A stretch of DNA of 38,366 bases. Source: Spirogloea muscicola. Lineage: Eukaryota; Streptophyta; Zygnematophyceae; Spirogloeales; Spirogloeaceae. Of the stretch, positions 20,965-34,570 are shown in pieces. The notes under the pieces were generated by a model that had not been told where the DNA came from, made no database searches, and saw only the letters and a list, made by a program, of their open reading frames with translations. How positions within the stretch are numbered: position 1 is the stretch's first letter; each line of letters opens with the position of its first letter. The stretch is from positions 33,865-72,230 of the forward strand of contig WELB01000334.1 of assembly GCA_009602725.1 (NCBI GenBank), read 5' to 3'. A program made the translations under genes and the position numbers.

Positions 20965-21354
20965 CAAAGCTGCACTACTTCCAGCCAGAACCTGACTTCA
21001 ACACGGGCGAGAGATACGCATGTGAAACTCACACGCCTAAAGCAACAGCTTGACGAAATTGGTACCTCAGCACATGCAGCCACCGCACTCAAACCAGCCA
21101 TTGAAGGTTCACCACAGCCTGGGAATGGCCCAAAGTCCCTGATGATTACTCCATCACTCACCAAGATATAACAATTACCTTCTCTGCTTATCGTTGTCCC
21201 CCTGCAAAAGCTAGGACTAAGCTGGTTGAATGATCCGACAGCTTCCCCCATCCATGTCAATGAGCAAGAAATGCATAGACAACTTTCAATACTTCGGACA
21301 CGGACATCACACAGGAATGAGAACAAAGACAACAACACGTGTGCTTGGTCTTAA
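20965..21354 (+). CDS. Two 3' exons of an unrecognised coiled-coil protein
   Basis: Exon 20965-21106 encodes a heptad-like stretch (VKLTRLKQQLDEIGTSAHAA) ending in phase 1 at a GTTCAC donor. Exon 21242-21354, after a CGACAG acceptor, continues in the matching phase (SPIHVNEQEMHRQLSILRTR) to TAA. Upstream exons are not resolved; a candidate ends in EEAADNLLRQQLVQKHGSTQ near 20145, and the open frame at 20458-20757 may supply a linker. TGTAA occurs about 230 nt after the stop. I do not recognise the family. The gene converges on the F-box gene. Confidence 0.45.
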
Positions 21355-21446
21355 CCCTTATCAAGTGGGTGAGATGAGTGTAGGGTATCAGCTGCACTAG
21401 TACTAAGAGATGAGGGTGTCAACGGCGCAAGGGTGCTGGTGATGGT

Positions 21447-22212
21447 CTATGTATGCTTGAGGGCGTAGAGGGAAGGGGCATTGGTGACTGCGGCTGATGA
21501 GCAAGAAGAGGGAAGACCAAGTTGAAAGAGGCACAAAGACAGGCTCAGGGAAGGTGAAAGGGTGATGCAGACTGGTGAGAGGCTTGTAAACAGAAATAGA
21601 AGTGGACATGGCTGCTGACAGGAGTATCCTAAATACAGCTTCAGGAGTCTCTGAGCTGAGTGTACATAGGCATGTAATTTAAGCTTGATCGCAGCGCAGC
21701 AGCTCTGAGCTACAACCAACCTGCCAAAGCGTTGTAGCCTTGCTTCTTTGGCATATGCAGCCTTCCAGTTGCTCTCTTGAAGTGGCAAACCTAAAGAGGG
21801 ATTAAGACGGCGACGGCGAGAGCCCCATCGTTGTTGGAAGAGCTGCTTCCACAACCCTTGCGAGGAGCAGGCATAGAACCATGGCCTACAAACTGCCACA
21901 GGCCAGCAGCAGCAGCGTCCAGCAATGAGATAAGAGCCAAGGCCGCGGCAGGCCTCTTTCAGCAGCTGCTCCGAGTGAACGAGATGTATGTGCAGTCCGC
22001 AGCTTCACAGCGAGGCACTTAGGTTCGAGGCGGATGGTTCTGCGGGTGGCGTGCGCGTGCGTACCTTGTGCTGCAAGGGCGAGGTCCCGGGGGCTCAGCG
22101 CAGACAGGATGAGCCAAGCGACCTCGGCAGGTAGCGCGTCCAGGCAGGTGGTGCGAGAGGCGGCAGCGGGATGGCAGAGGCGCCCCGCCGCGCCGGCGCG
22201 GCCGCCGGCCAT
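21447..22212 (-). CDS. F-box protein
   Basis: Exon 1 (22212-22065) encodes an F-box, LDALPAEVAWLILSALSPRD. Exon 2 (21892-21721) continues in phase with VCRPWFYACSSQGLWKQLFQ, QRWG and ESNWKAAYAKEARLQRFG, the usual F-box-plus-linker pattern (cysteine-Arg, LW..LF..RWG, NWK..Y). Such proteins act as substrate receptors of SCF ubiquitin ligases through Skp1. After exon 2 the frame stays open to 21447, or splices at CAG/GTTGGT at 21721; no substrate-binding domain was found downstream, so the 3' part is unresolved. The start lies 198 bp after the WDR12 stop on the same strand. Confidence 0.75.
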
Positions 22213-22410
22213 GACGGCGCGGCCTCGGAGGGCGCGGCGCGGCGCGGCTGCCGCTGCGAGGGGGGGTGGGAGAGCCGTCGCGCTGGGGAAGAGTTTGGAG
22301 GATGTAAATGGGCCCGGCCGCGGGGGCTTCTGGTTTGAATATTCAAACGGACGGCCGCGATCGGCCCGGCGGGGGCGCCATCCGACGGCACCCGGGCGCG
22401 GGCTGCGGCG

Positions 22411-25400
22411 TCAGGCGCCGGGCGCCGCGAGGACGCCCAGCGCGCCGTCGCAGCCGCCGGCGACGACGCTGTCGCCGCGCCACCAGTCCGCGCACAGCAC
22501 CTGCGCAGCACAGATGGTGCGAGTTGCGCCATCAGGTGCTTCTTCACGTCTGACAAGAGACGACGTCAGGAGTCCGCCATTCCCCCTCAAACCATGCGCC
22601 GCTGCCTCGGTCCAGCCCGACCTCCGCCCGCCGCGGCCAAGCCGGAAGGCAGGCCGCGCCGACGGGCCAGACGAGCGCCACGGACAGGCGGCGCGCGGGT
22701 GTGCTAGAATTGGCCTCGTTGGGGTCGGGGAGGGAGCACGGCATGCTCCCCGGCACTCACCTTGTCCTTGTGGGTCTCCAGTGTGTGGAGCGGAACCTGC
22801 GTAGCAAGGAGCAGCCCACGCGCACAACAGCCGGACATCTCAGATGGGTGCTCCGTGGCTTTCTCACAATCACGAAAAGCCCTTCACAAGTTTCGCCTGC
22901 ACTAACAAAATGAGCCAGAGCAGAGGAGAATCTTTTGGGACTGCATCTGCAGGCCTAGGCAATGCCTGCACGAGATCACCTTGCTGCGCGTGTCCCACAG
23001 CCTCACAGTACAGTCGTGTGACGCTGACAGTAACTGGTACTTTGACCAAGGGCACCTGCTCTTGCAAGGACAAGTCAATCAGTACACAAGCTGCACAGCT
23101 CTCAAGCATAAGGGCTCCTCAAGCACATACACTTATCACTGACAATGCATGCTGGATCACTTTGAGTGACCATGTTGTAAGAAAGGTAAAAAGCTGGGGA
23201 TCGAGTGGACAACTGCATGTGCAAAGCTAACCCGCAACAGATGTAGTTGAGCTTCAGCATGTCAAGAGCGAGCATGCAAAAGTGACTTGCCATTTGATGG
23301 CTGTGAGCCAACCCCTATGGGCCACCAGCTGCATAGCCGGGGTTATTGAATCTGTCACATTAGGAATGGCGACTTAGTACAGCCTGCAGAAGCTCTCTGT
23401 TCCACATTGATTTGCAGGACTATGGAGATGAATCTGCAGCTGCTACAACTGTTGCATGTGCGGCACATGACCCGGAGTAGCAATGATAATAGCCACTCCA
23501 CTTGCAACCGGTAGCACTCATCACTTACTCGCTGTGCGAGGATCCCAGATGCGCAACGTGCTATCTGCACCACCAGCAGCAAGCAGCGCGGCATCGTCGC
23601 CCCCGACATCAAGGCAGTGGAGTGCTCTGCCTGTTTCCTGTGGGCCACCAAGAGGGCGCAAACTGTGAAATGAGTTACTTTCTGGTCCAATAGCTCACTT
23701 GGAAATATTGAGTAAGCTTTCACATGAGCTGAGAGTAGGGTAGCAAGGCACAGAGCATTGTCTGGAGATAGCGAGCCTACTATAGTAGCGACGTTGGCAC
23801 CAGTTGTTGTGTTCCAAGTCCGCAAAGAATGGTCCCAGGAGGCGGAATAGATAGACTCTCTCACTGGCCACGTGACAGCAGACACGCATTGTGTGTGGCC
23901 TTCAAAGCTTCCTTGAGGGCCAGCCTGAAGATGATCAGGGACCAAGTGAGTAGCTGCAAGTCAGCATCCTGCCTAATTGTCCAGCTTACAGCAGCTACCT
24001 TATAGACTCCGGACTCATGATTGCCAAGCGAATACTGGCCCTGTGACATCTCCCTTGCAACTAAGTCCACAAGTTGCCACTGCGACAGTCTTGGTCAGAA
24101 TGGCGAACCTCTACAGGTGCATTCATCACCTGGGCTGCCCCGCCTTTGATGCGGCGTTTCTTTGCAGCGACGTCATCATTGGTTGATGGATCTTCAGAGT
24201 GGCCACGAGACTGCCATAGCTTTATGGTGCAGTCCCAGGATCCACTGCAAATCTGAGCAAGTCACAAAACGTTGTCGGAGGTCCATCAACTAAGCCAGAC
24301 ATCCTCCACACAGTGTGTGAAGGACCAGACTCAAAGATCGACAAGGGCTGTGGTAAGAGCTCCAGATACAAGAAAGAGTCACCGCTTGCCAAAAGGTGTC
24401 AATAAGATTGATGTTGAAAAATTGAGGACTTCACAATGAAGACAAAGGTTTCACCTCCTCTCCCGAGGGACTGGCAGCCACACTTTGCACGCTCCCTGAG
24501 TGGCCCACAAACGCTTTGACTGCACCTACTTTGTCGGTTACTCCATTCTCCGCCACCTTCATCAAAGTTTAGCAGAAGTCTTTCCATCATTTCGTCTCGG
24601 CATGATGCAACAGCATGACCTTAGCAACAGCATTGCACAGGAATGCATTTCGCAAAGGACGTGTCAGAGACAGTTCAGAATACCTGCCACAGGAGGAGAG
24701 TATGGTCCTTGGAAGATGTCACTATGTCATTACACTTCACACCTGCATTACCAAGGTCAAGAAGCAAGGAACCCGTTTGAAAAGTACAGCTTATACTTGT
24801 TCTGAATTAGGTACTTGGGCAAACCTTAGAACTAAGGGGGATGTATTCCTGTGAGGTCACCTTCTCGTTCGCTGGTGGAGAGGTAGGCTATTTCAGTTAT
24901 TGCATTCGTGTGGCCCGCCAGAGTGCAGGCACAATGGCCTGCTCTATCCCACAGTCTGCGAAGGACGGAGCACCCTTAGTAGCCTTGCAACATTGCTCTG
25001 TTGGGAACAAGGCGACTTAGCTGGGCAGATGTCAAAGCAGCAGGGAGGTACAATGTACTAACCGTCCTAGGCAGTCATAAGATCCACTGACAATGTAACT
25101 GCATGACCACAACATAAAAAGGACCCCCATGATAAGATATATGTGTAAGCAATGCTTGCGAGGCTTGGATATCTTTAGATGGACTGCCTGTCAAGTGCAG
25201 GGCGACGATCTAAATTAAGCCAGCAACTGAGCACAGGAAGCACTTGCACTGTGTCGATCAGCAACTCATTAGACAGCGATTGGGATATATAGGCATGTTC
25301 TGTTTATCGCTCTAAACCTGCAGTCTGCGGACTGCGCGGTCTCGCGCACACTTAAGGAAGAGCACTCCAGCCATGGGGTAGAGAGTGGCCACCTTGGCAG

Positions 25401-26103
25401 CTTTCCCGAGACCGCGCTGACCCAGTCAGGATGGACAAGTGTGTTCTGCTGCTCAGGTGGGATAACCGCTGGCACATACTCGATTGTCAAGGTGGCTTCC
25501 TGCATTCGTTGTGCCCCACATGCAAGCCCGGCTGTCAGCTCGGTCTGACGAGGCGGGCCAACGAAGGCCCGCAAGCCAGCAGCCACCGGCGAGGCAGGCC
25601 TTCGAAGTGGCTCTCAACCCGAGCGGCTGGAAACACAGCCAGCTCGTCAAGTGTAGAGCGCAAGGGCGGCAGGACAGAAAAGCCCAGGTAGAGCCAAGCT
25701 AGCAGCTATGGGGGCCGAGCGGTGGGACTGACCGCTGAGAGCTTCCGGGCCACCAGCAGCTTCTCCAGCGACGTACGCAGCAGCTCGCCCTCCACCAGGA
25801 AGTCGAAGGGCCTTGGAGGGTCTGCGGGCGCGGGGGCAGCCGTGGCTTCAGCTGCTGCCGGTCCAGGGGCCGAGAGATGGCGCAGCGGCTCGGGCGGGGC
25901 GGGGCGGCGGGGCGCTCACCCAGGCCCAGCAGCGTGTTGATGACCTCGGAGAGGCCGTAGCGCGTCAGGTGCGCCGGCACGGCGAAGGCGGACGCCGGCA
26001 CGCGCTGCGCCGGCGGCAGCTGCGTCGTGAACCGCACCTGCGCCTGCCGCTCCTCGCCGCGCGAGGCGCCTTCCGGCGCAGCGCCGGCGGCGGGGCTTCC
26101 CAT
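22411..26103 (-). CDS. WDR12: WDR12/YTM1 ribosome biogenesis protein
   Basis: Fourteen exons: 26103-25920, 25821-25733, 25499-25393, 25098-25063, 24955-24861, 24742-24684, 24556-24455, 24252-24130, 23924-23781, 23637-23529, 23351-23287, 23060-22980, 22796-22761 and 22500-22411, totalling 1320 nt (439 aa, the usual size). The NLE domain comes first (QVRFTTQLPPAQRVPASAFA, LTRYGLSEVINTLLGL, PFDFLVEGELLRTSLEKLL). WD repeats follow (YIVSGSYDCLGRLWD, ICSGSWDCTIKLWQ, GHTQCVSAVTWP, IYSASWDHSLRTWN, STLRIWDPRTA, LLSASHDCTVRLWDTRSK), with a basic KKRR insert. It ends VLCADWWRGDSVVAGG. WDR12 forms the PeBoW complex (Pes1-Bop1-WDR12) needed for 60S maturation in the nucleolus. Exon 7's acceptor (GATGAAG) is weak. 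A further upstream in-frame ATG exists at 26258. Confidence 0.93.
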
Positions 26104-28615
<2,512 letters not shown>

Positions 28616-29160
28616 GCTCGAGTAGTGACAGAATAGCCTGCTATTAGTGCTTAAGCCTTTTGAGGGGCTTGCATTGATGTTATGGCGACCTTGTTAAGAT
28701 GTGCCACAGGCACAGATTCACTGCAAGGAAGCCGTATGCTTTCAGGAAATTCTGCCATGACTGGTCCACGTAAGTAATGAAATTCAGAATTGCTGGACTC
28801 TGCAAGCTGGAGGACAATATAGAGAAACGCAAAGTAAGTGCTTGGCGCATGTGCCTGGCCACGAGGTGCCACTGGGGCTGGCCTGCGGGGTTGCAGCATC
28901 GCGAGGTGTGCAAGACTAGCGGTGACCGAAGGGGCAATCAGCACCAGTGTCAAGCAGAGAGGTGAAGCGTGGCGGTCCATCTACTCACAGTACGGCGTAT
29001 GCATGTTAGCCTCTGTGTGGAGTGGGGAGTCATAGGGGGCCCACATGTTTGGCCTCAGCCCCTGTGATTTAAGAAAGTTTGAACATAAAAATGAAAGCGC
29101 GGCCAGAGTGACTGGTGGCGTGGAAAGGCCAGCCCAAAGGAATGGACAAGGTCAACATAG
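28616..29160. other. eS4 3' flank; possible isolated short exon
   Basis: An ATG at 28681 opens a short frame (MATLLRCATGTDSLQGSRML) that reaches a good donor GTAAGT at about 28771. It resembles a mitochondrial presequence, but no downstream exon was found. At 29093-29165 is a repeat piece (AAGCGCGGCCAGAGTGACTG, then a degenerate hairpin and GGAATGGACAAGGTC). Confidence 0.35.
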
Positions 29161-29264
29161 AAGGTGAACATGGAAGTGGGACCCACCACAACATTAGGAA
29201 CCGCTGCCAATGTCTATGAAGTACTCGTACTTTGCCCACATGCGCTCATCGGCCTGTCCTGTGT

Positions 29265-29400
29265 GTGGGTTGGAGGAGGAGAGAGGGGAGGAGGGAGAGA
29301 GAGAAGCGGGGTGTGGGGAGAGGGAGGGGGAGAGGGAGAGAGCGAGAGAGAGAGGGAGGGAGGAATTAGAGAGAAGGGGGCGAGGGCTGTGGAAAGCCAG
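29265..29400 (+). repeat. Polypurine (GA-rich) tract ending in a hairpin repeat
   Basis: About 110 nt of almost uninterrupted G and A (GGAGGAGGAGAGAGGGGAGG and GAGAGAGAGAGGGAGG-type sequence) leads into the hairpin GGGCTGTGGAAAGCCAGCCC (29384-29403). Long purine runs can form triplex or H-DNA. It may be the tail of a repeat insertion. Confidence 0.7.
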
Positions 29401-29639
29401 CCCGAAGTAATAATAAACAAGGTCCGAGGGGCCGAAAAGAACTGTAATACATGATAAGACAGTACTATGTAAGATGAGCACAGTAATCTCTGCTTATCAG
29501 CCGGAAAGAAAGCTGCAACGACACAGAGGAGGTGCGCGGTGCGAATGTGATGGAACGGAGGCCATGTCAAGCCAAATTACTGTTCTGTCAAAAGCTAGAG
29601 CAAAATAGCTGGGGGAGAGTGTCTAATAAGAGATGGAGG

Positions 29640-30183
29640 GCCTGTGTGGCCAAGTACGAAGGCAAGCACAAAGGGGCGCGGAGCGCATGAGAGGGAGGCC
29701 AGATCAAGCCTATGCACTGTTCAGGCAGGGGAGGTGGAGGTGGGGGGTGGAGCTCAAAGAGAAACAGCTTTTTCCAATATTAAGGCAGTGGCAGTGGCTG
29801 TGAAAGGCCAGCCCAAAAGAGTACAGAAAGACGTGTGTATCAAGAGATGGGGAGGCCATGTGTGGCCAAGTACAAAGGCAAGCACATCGACAAATGTACG
29901 TCACCTGCTGCTAAGCTGACCCGCTCAGTAACTATGAGTCAGCACATAGAGGTCGCTAACTGATGCTCGAATACCGGACGGCAATCGACAAGCTCTTGAA
30001 CTACCAGCCAAGGCTCGACCAGCTTTCTGATGCAACGCATGAGCTCGCTGCAGACAAGCTGACACTCGATGACGCAAAATTTACAGATAGGCTGCCGGCA
30101 TACCCATCTGGGCGGGAAGCATATCTTCGCGTCGTGCATATCCCAGACTCGCTATATTCTCAAGTAGGGTATGGAAGCGAGGA
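29640..30183 (-). mobile_element. LINE-derived truncated copy A3 with 3' UTR
   Basis: Best match to copy A2: TGACCCGCTCAGTAAC, then ATGCTCGAATACCGGACGGC, then CCCAGACTCGCTATATTCTC, ending at GGAAGCGAGGA (about 30182) exactly where A2 ends. On its left (3' side on the minus strand) the UTR shows GGCCAAGTACAAAGGCAAGC and the hairpin GGCTGTGAAAGGCCAGCCC (29796-29814). A partial second copy of the GGCCAAGTACGAAGGCAAGC segment is at about 29649. Confidence 0.7.
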
Positions 30184-30239
30184 CCCAAGCAGCCGAAAGT
30201 GTCGATTGCGGCCGGGAGAAGAGCTTGGAGCCATGCGCG

Positions 30240-30420
30240 GGCTCTATTTGTTCATTCTTTTTTGGGCTGGCTTTTCCAGTCCCTTTTCTCAATGGGCGAG
30301 CACTTTCCTTTTCTTTGCTTGCCTTTGTACTTGGCCACACAGAAGAAAGCGCGGCCAGATTGACTGGTGGCTGGGAAAGGCCAGCCCAAAAGAATGGACA
30401 AGGTCTGAGGGAGCTTGAGT
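30240..30420. repeat. Foldback-like element FB2
   Basis: The left arm (CATTCTTTTTTGGGCTGG, hairpin 30264-30283, then TCAATGGGCGAGCAC) is the approximate reverse complement of the right arm (hairpin 30369-30387, then AAAAGAATGGACAAGGTCTG). The middle holds GAAAGCGCGGCCAGATTGAC as in FB1 and a reversed GGCCAAGTACAAAGGCAAGC segment. It ends about 165 bp upstream of the TPR start codon. Confidence 0.65.
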
Positions 30421-30585
30421 GCGAGCTTGAGTGCACAGAGCCCTCCATCTCTTAATACACACTTACTCCCTCTTTGCAAGGTGGCCAAAAGTGGCCCCAA
30501 ATCCTCCTACTGTGCCCAGGTTGGCGCTGCTGCTGCTGCTAGCTGCTAGCCCAAGGCATTGGCGCGCCCCGGAGGGCCGCCTGTC

Positions 30586-31720
30586 ATGGAGGCCCTCAAG
30601 GCCGCCGGCAACGCCGCCGTCAAGGCCGGCCGCTTCCTCGACGCCGCGCAGCACTACAGGCGGGCCCCCTCCTGAAGCCTCTCGTCTGCCGCCAGCCCGT
30701 CGACTCCCGCCACTCAGCCGCTGCTGCGCTCTGCTGCGCTCGACTGGGTCTCAGTGCTGTAGCTCGGCTTGCAGCTTGCAGGCAAGCCTTGGAGGCGCTT
30801 CAGCCTGGGCAGGAGGGCGAGGCAGCGGCGCTGCACAGCAATCTGTCCTTGGCCCTCCTAAAGCAGGGCAAAGCGCAGGAGGTGAGCGACCACGGCGTCC
30901 ACCAGCCTCAGGAGACGTCTCGCTGCAGACGTCTCGCTGCAGGCCGACCACCAGCTACGCCTCCAGCCTTTGTGTTCGTTATGAGCTTTGCTGGCCCCTG
31001 TCCCCACTTTTTTCCATTACTGATTATAGGAAAAGAGCTACCTGCCGAAATTGACAGGCTTTGGTGGAGGCAGAGGCCTGTGTCTCAAAGAAAAGTGATT
31101 GGAACAAGGTGCAAATTTCCGCAATTCAATTCACTGAGTGATTTGCAAGATTCCTAGATACAGCAAGAGAGTGCCTGTGTAGTCTGGAGAATATGTTCCA
31201 GGTTGATCCAGCAAAAGAGACTGATGAATGGTGAACGAAACTGTCATCATGTCCAGGCTGCAAGAACATCAGCGTCTTCATAACACCAAAGGGCTTGTTC
31301 TGGTGTACAGGCGTACTTTCGCTGCGGAGAGGCTTACTTTGGCTTGCAGAATTATGCTGCTGCAGAGGCATCTTATCTACGGTCCCTCGATCTGGTGATT
31401 GTTTAGCCCATCACCCTTGTGTAGCGCTTGTACTGGGCATCTAGTCTTGCAGGGGATCAAATGAGGTCCCCTGCAAACGAGTCAAGGTTCGTGTGCTTTT
31501 GTGTGAGAGTAGCCATTTATTGCTTGTCACACAATCACACAGATACACACAAACACATGTGCGCACACACGTGCGCAGCACACACGTGCGCGCAGGCTGT
31601 CTTGCAGGGGAGATCCCCTGCGAAAGAGTCATCGATTTTGTGCATTCGTGTGACATTAGCCACTGCCTGCATGAGACACTTAAACACACCCGCGCTCGCG
31701 TACACCCACCACATACTCGC

Positions 31721-31795
<75 letters not shown>

Positions 31796-32072
31796 CTTTT
31801 ACAAACACTCACCCACACGCAGAAACTCACATGTACGCTCACACGCACACTCATACACACACTCACGCGCACACTCACACGTGGACGGACACACGCACTC
31901 GTTGACTGGGACTGAATGCCGTTTGTAGTATGTGTTGGGCCTGAGCAGCTGACAATCGCGATGATGTGCATTGCAGCTTCCAGGTGATGACAGAGTTCTG
32001 AAGATGGCGAGGCTGACGAGGGAGGCACTGCAGAAATTCTTCTTTAGGCAGGTAGCCAAGTACCATAGATGA
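30586..32072 (+). CDS. Second small TPR protein with carboxylate clamp
   Basis: Five exons: 30586-30659, 30782-30881, 31058-31108, 31311-31394 and 31977-32072, totalling 405 nt (134 aa). Three TPR motifs: LKAAGNAAVKAGRFLDAAQH, ALHSNLSLALLKQGKAQEAL and KAYFRCGEAYFGLQNYAAAE. The clamp residues K/N, N and K/R are all present, predicting HSP70/HSP90 C-terminal binding. The protein ends with a short basic helix. Intron 1 must start with GC (AG/GCGGGC) to join the two TPR helices in phase; no GT donor fits. Intron 4 (31395-31976) is large and repeat-filled. The next gene starts only 74 bp after the stop. Confidence 0.8.
31440..31660. repeat. Duplicated palindromic segment in intron 4 of the TPR gene
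   Basis: CTTGCAGGGGATCAAATGAG (near 31446) and CTTGCAGGGGAGATCCCCTG (near 31611) begin two diverged copies of a segment of about 100 bp that share the 3' pattern GAGTCA...TTCGTGTG...TAGCCA. In the second, GCAGGGG and CCCCTGC form a 7-bp stem with a four-base loop. Confidence 0.6.
31731..31792 (+). repeat. (AC)31 microsatellite
   Basis: A pure run of 31 AC dinucleotides inside intron 4 of the TPR gene, flanked by further CAC/ACAC-rich sequence from about 31530 to 31890. Confidence 0.97.
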
Positions 32073-32146
32073 GATACTCGAGAAGGCTTGGCTGCTTTGT
32101 GCCTGCGAGTACTTTTGTTGATCTTAGAGCATATCCTCTCTGCACC

Positions 32147-34138
32147 ATGCTCCATAGCAGACCCACCTCTAATTACCGTGATATCATGGACATCCAGCTG
32201 AGGCCTGGTCGCGACTTCGCTAGAAGCCCAACAAACGCAGAGGAGCAGCAGGCAAGACTATATGTAAATCTGATAGATAGCTGACCTCAATCGTGCTCAG
32301 CATGTTGGCACTCTGTACTCAAGCTTGTCGGTGCATCATCTGATGCAGCATTTCTCTATCTGCAGATTTTTTCTGCTGCAGTGCAGATGAAGAACTTTGT
32401 CTATCTGGTAGGGGATGCAAGGACACGAGAAGTGCTGGTCGTAGATGCGGCCTGGGATGTCAAGGTGGGTAATCAACGTATTTGCCTTTATTAAAGGTTG
32501 GTATTGCTCATCAACAGAGCTGTGAAGAAGATGCAAGACATGTGCATGTCTGCTTTGCTGCAGTAACTTTCATCAAACTCAGACTCATGCAAGCAGGTTT
32601 GTCAGCACTGGCTCACCTTTCTGAAGGTGTCAAAACAGGGCCTCCTGGCGTATGCAGCAGCTGAAAAAGTGAAAGTGGTGAGGTACTGCACCAGGCATCA
32701 GATTATTATTTGCCATGCTGAATGCTTGCAATACTGATGACAACGTTAATGGTGGTGAGATGTCCTTGATCATGCTATAGTATGACTGGCACCACAGTTC
32801 TAAATGCATTCTCGCAGGTAGGAGCAGTGGTTACGCATTACCACTTCGATCACACAGGAGGCCTACCTCCTCCTCCCTATGATGCACTGGGCATTAGAGT
32901 GCCCGGTGTTCGCGAAGCAGTGGCCGGCTCCAATCTGCCAGTGTGGGCCTGATCACCTCATTACTGCATGATCATGCTCATAATTCAAAGGCACTCCCTG
33001 CTTTCTTGTATTGATAAAATACTATCCTGATATAAAGTATGTGCACGACGTGCTTAATATTGAATGGATCAGGGGAATCTCTCAAAGGGAGGCTTTACCA
33101 GGCCATTATGACTGCAGGTGTATGTGAACCAAGGGGACTCTGAGACTGTCACGTGCAAGAATTTGGTCCCTTCTACGAGCCTGCATACTGTGGGGGTCAG
33201 TCACCATGGCCATGGAATTGGACCTGAGCATGGCATCGATTGGTCAATTGTGTTGCTGGGCTTAGATTATGAAGCTCATCAAGTCATGCTGTGCGTTTTT
33301 GGCCTCCATTCTGCAGCATGGTGCTACAGTGCAGGTTGGTGACATTCAGTTACAATTTTTGCATACGCCTGGGCATACGCCTGGAAGCCAGTGCGTCTAC
33401 ATTGCAAAGTGAGTGCTCTCTGCAATATTTGTAAGACGCAATCTCATCTCTCAAGTTCTGCAGCTACGATACAGACATTGGTAGCAAGTAGGTAAACCTC
33501 AAAGGCACACTCTGATGTATGTTTACTGGGTTGCAAACAGTGTGCCTGGCCAGCAAGAAGGTGTCCTCCTCAGCGGCGACACTCTCTTCATTGGGAGGTA
33601 CAACCTCTTGGACGTCCTGGCAGGCCTTCTGGAGTCCTCTGTATCATCGTGCTTGCCTATATTCACTTGTGTGGCCAATGCGCATGATACGAAGGCTTCG
33701 TTATTCATGTGACAATAGCTGCGGGAGGCTGGATTTGCCAGATTGTGATTCATCAGCAATGTACAGCAGCCTGCAAACAGTTTTGGCTTCTCTGCCCGAT
33801 AGCACAAGGTACCTTCCTGCATCAAAGTTATGCTGAGCTTACCATCATGTCCACAGCTTGGAGCTTCACCTCAATGACATTCAGCAGGCAAAGCTTGCAC
33901 ATGCCAACGTCTCTTATTCGTGGGTGCATCGTGACTTCTCTATCAGTCTTCTTAGCACAATATGCATCATGATGGAGCTAGTCTGAAGCTTGATGCACCT
34001 CATCATAGACTTGTATTGAATCGCAGGGTCTATCCAGGCCATGATTATGGAGGATCTGATACCACGATAGCCAAGGAGAAAGAGCGGGGGTTGCTGAGGT
34101 CTATGAGCAAAGGAGAGTGGCACACGATGCACCGCTAG
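32147..34138 (+). CDS. Metallo-beta-lactamase-fold hydrolase (glyoxalase II-like)
   Basis: Nine exons: 32147-32263, 32387-32464, 32639-32677, 32818-32940, 33118-33189, 33317-33408, 33541-33597, 33719-33808 and 34027-34138, totalling 780 nt (259 aa). Motifs in order: MKNFVYLVGDARTREVLVVD, AAWDVK, the metal site THYHFDHTGG (HxHxDH), GVREAVAGSNLPV, LHTPGHTPGSQC, GVLLSGDTLFIG, CGRLDLPDCDSSAMYSSLQT and VYPGHDY. All seven expected Zn ligands are present. The layout fits bacterial and plastid MBL hydrolases of unknown substrate related to hydroxyacylglutathione hydrolase and persulfide dioxygenase. No clear transit peptide is seen. The end of exon 5 is the least certain splice. An in-frame ATG at 32069 overlaps the upstream TPR stop. 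Confidence 0.88.
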
Positions 34139-34570
34139 TAATCTTGAACACGCAAAGCGTTCAGCCTCAAAGTGAATGCATAAGTCCCTCCTTCCCCTCC
34201 GCCCATATTTGTTCGAGTTTCTGAAGGTGACTAGAAGGACATGCTTGTGTATACCAACTGTGGACGAGATGAGCTCACAAGCTGCAACTCTTCATAGTAC
34301 ATACTTGCGCAACTGGTTCCTCAGGATGGGAAAACAAGAGTCACAATCTCGGTCAGCAAACTTGTGTTGGTACTGGACAGATGAATCACAAGACTTAATG
34401 CAGATAGTAGCAACAATGTGGGCAATAAGAGCATCCATCCCTTCCGATTGCAAATCAATACGTGCAACAAGTTGACAGGAAAGGAAGTAAAAGTATGACA
34501 TCTTAGACTTTTGCTTCATGTGGCCTAGCTTTTTCCCAAAAGAAGATGGTCAGAAACTAAATCTATAATG
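34139..34570. other. Spacer between convergent genes
   Basis: About 430 bp between the hydrolase stop and the KH-protein stop. No exon, repeat copy or hairpin stands out. Confidence 0.5.

Noticed and set aside
31977-32263. Single fused TPR plus metallo-beta-lactamase protein
   Set aside because: The TPR exon ends in phase 0 at its only good donor, while possible acceptors before the hydrolase give stops or a wrong phase; two adjacent genes fit better.
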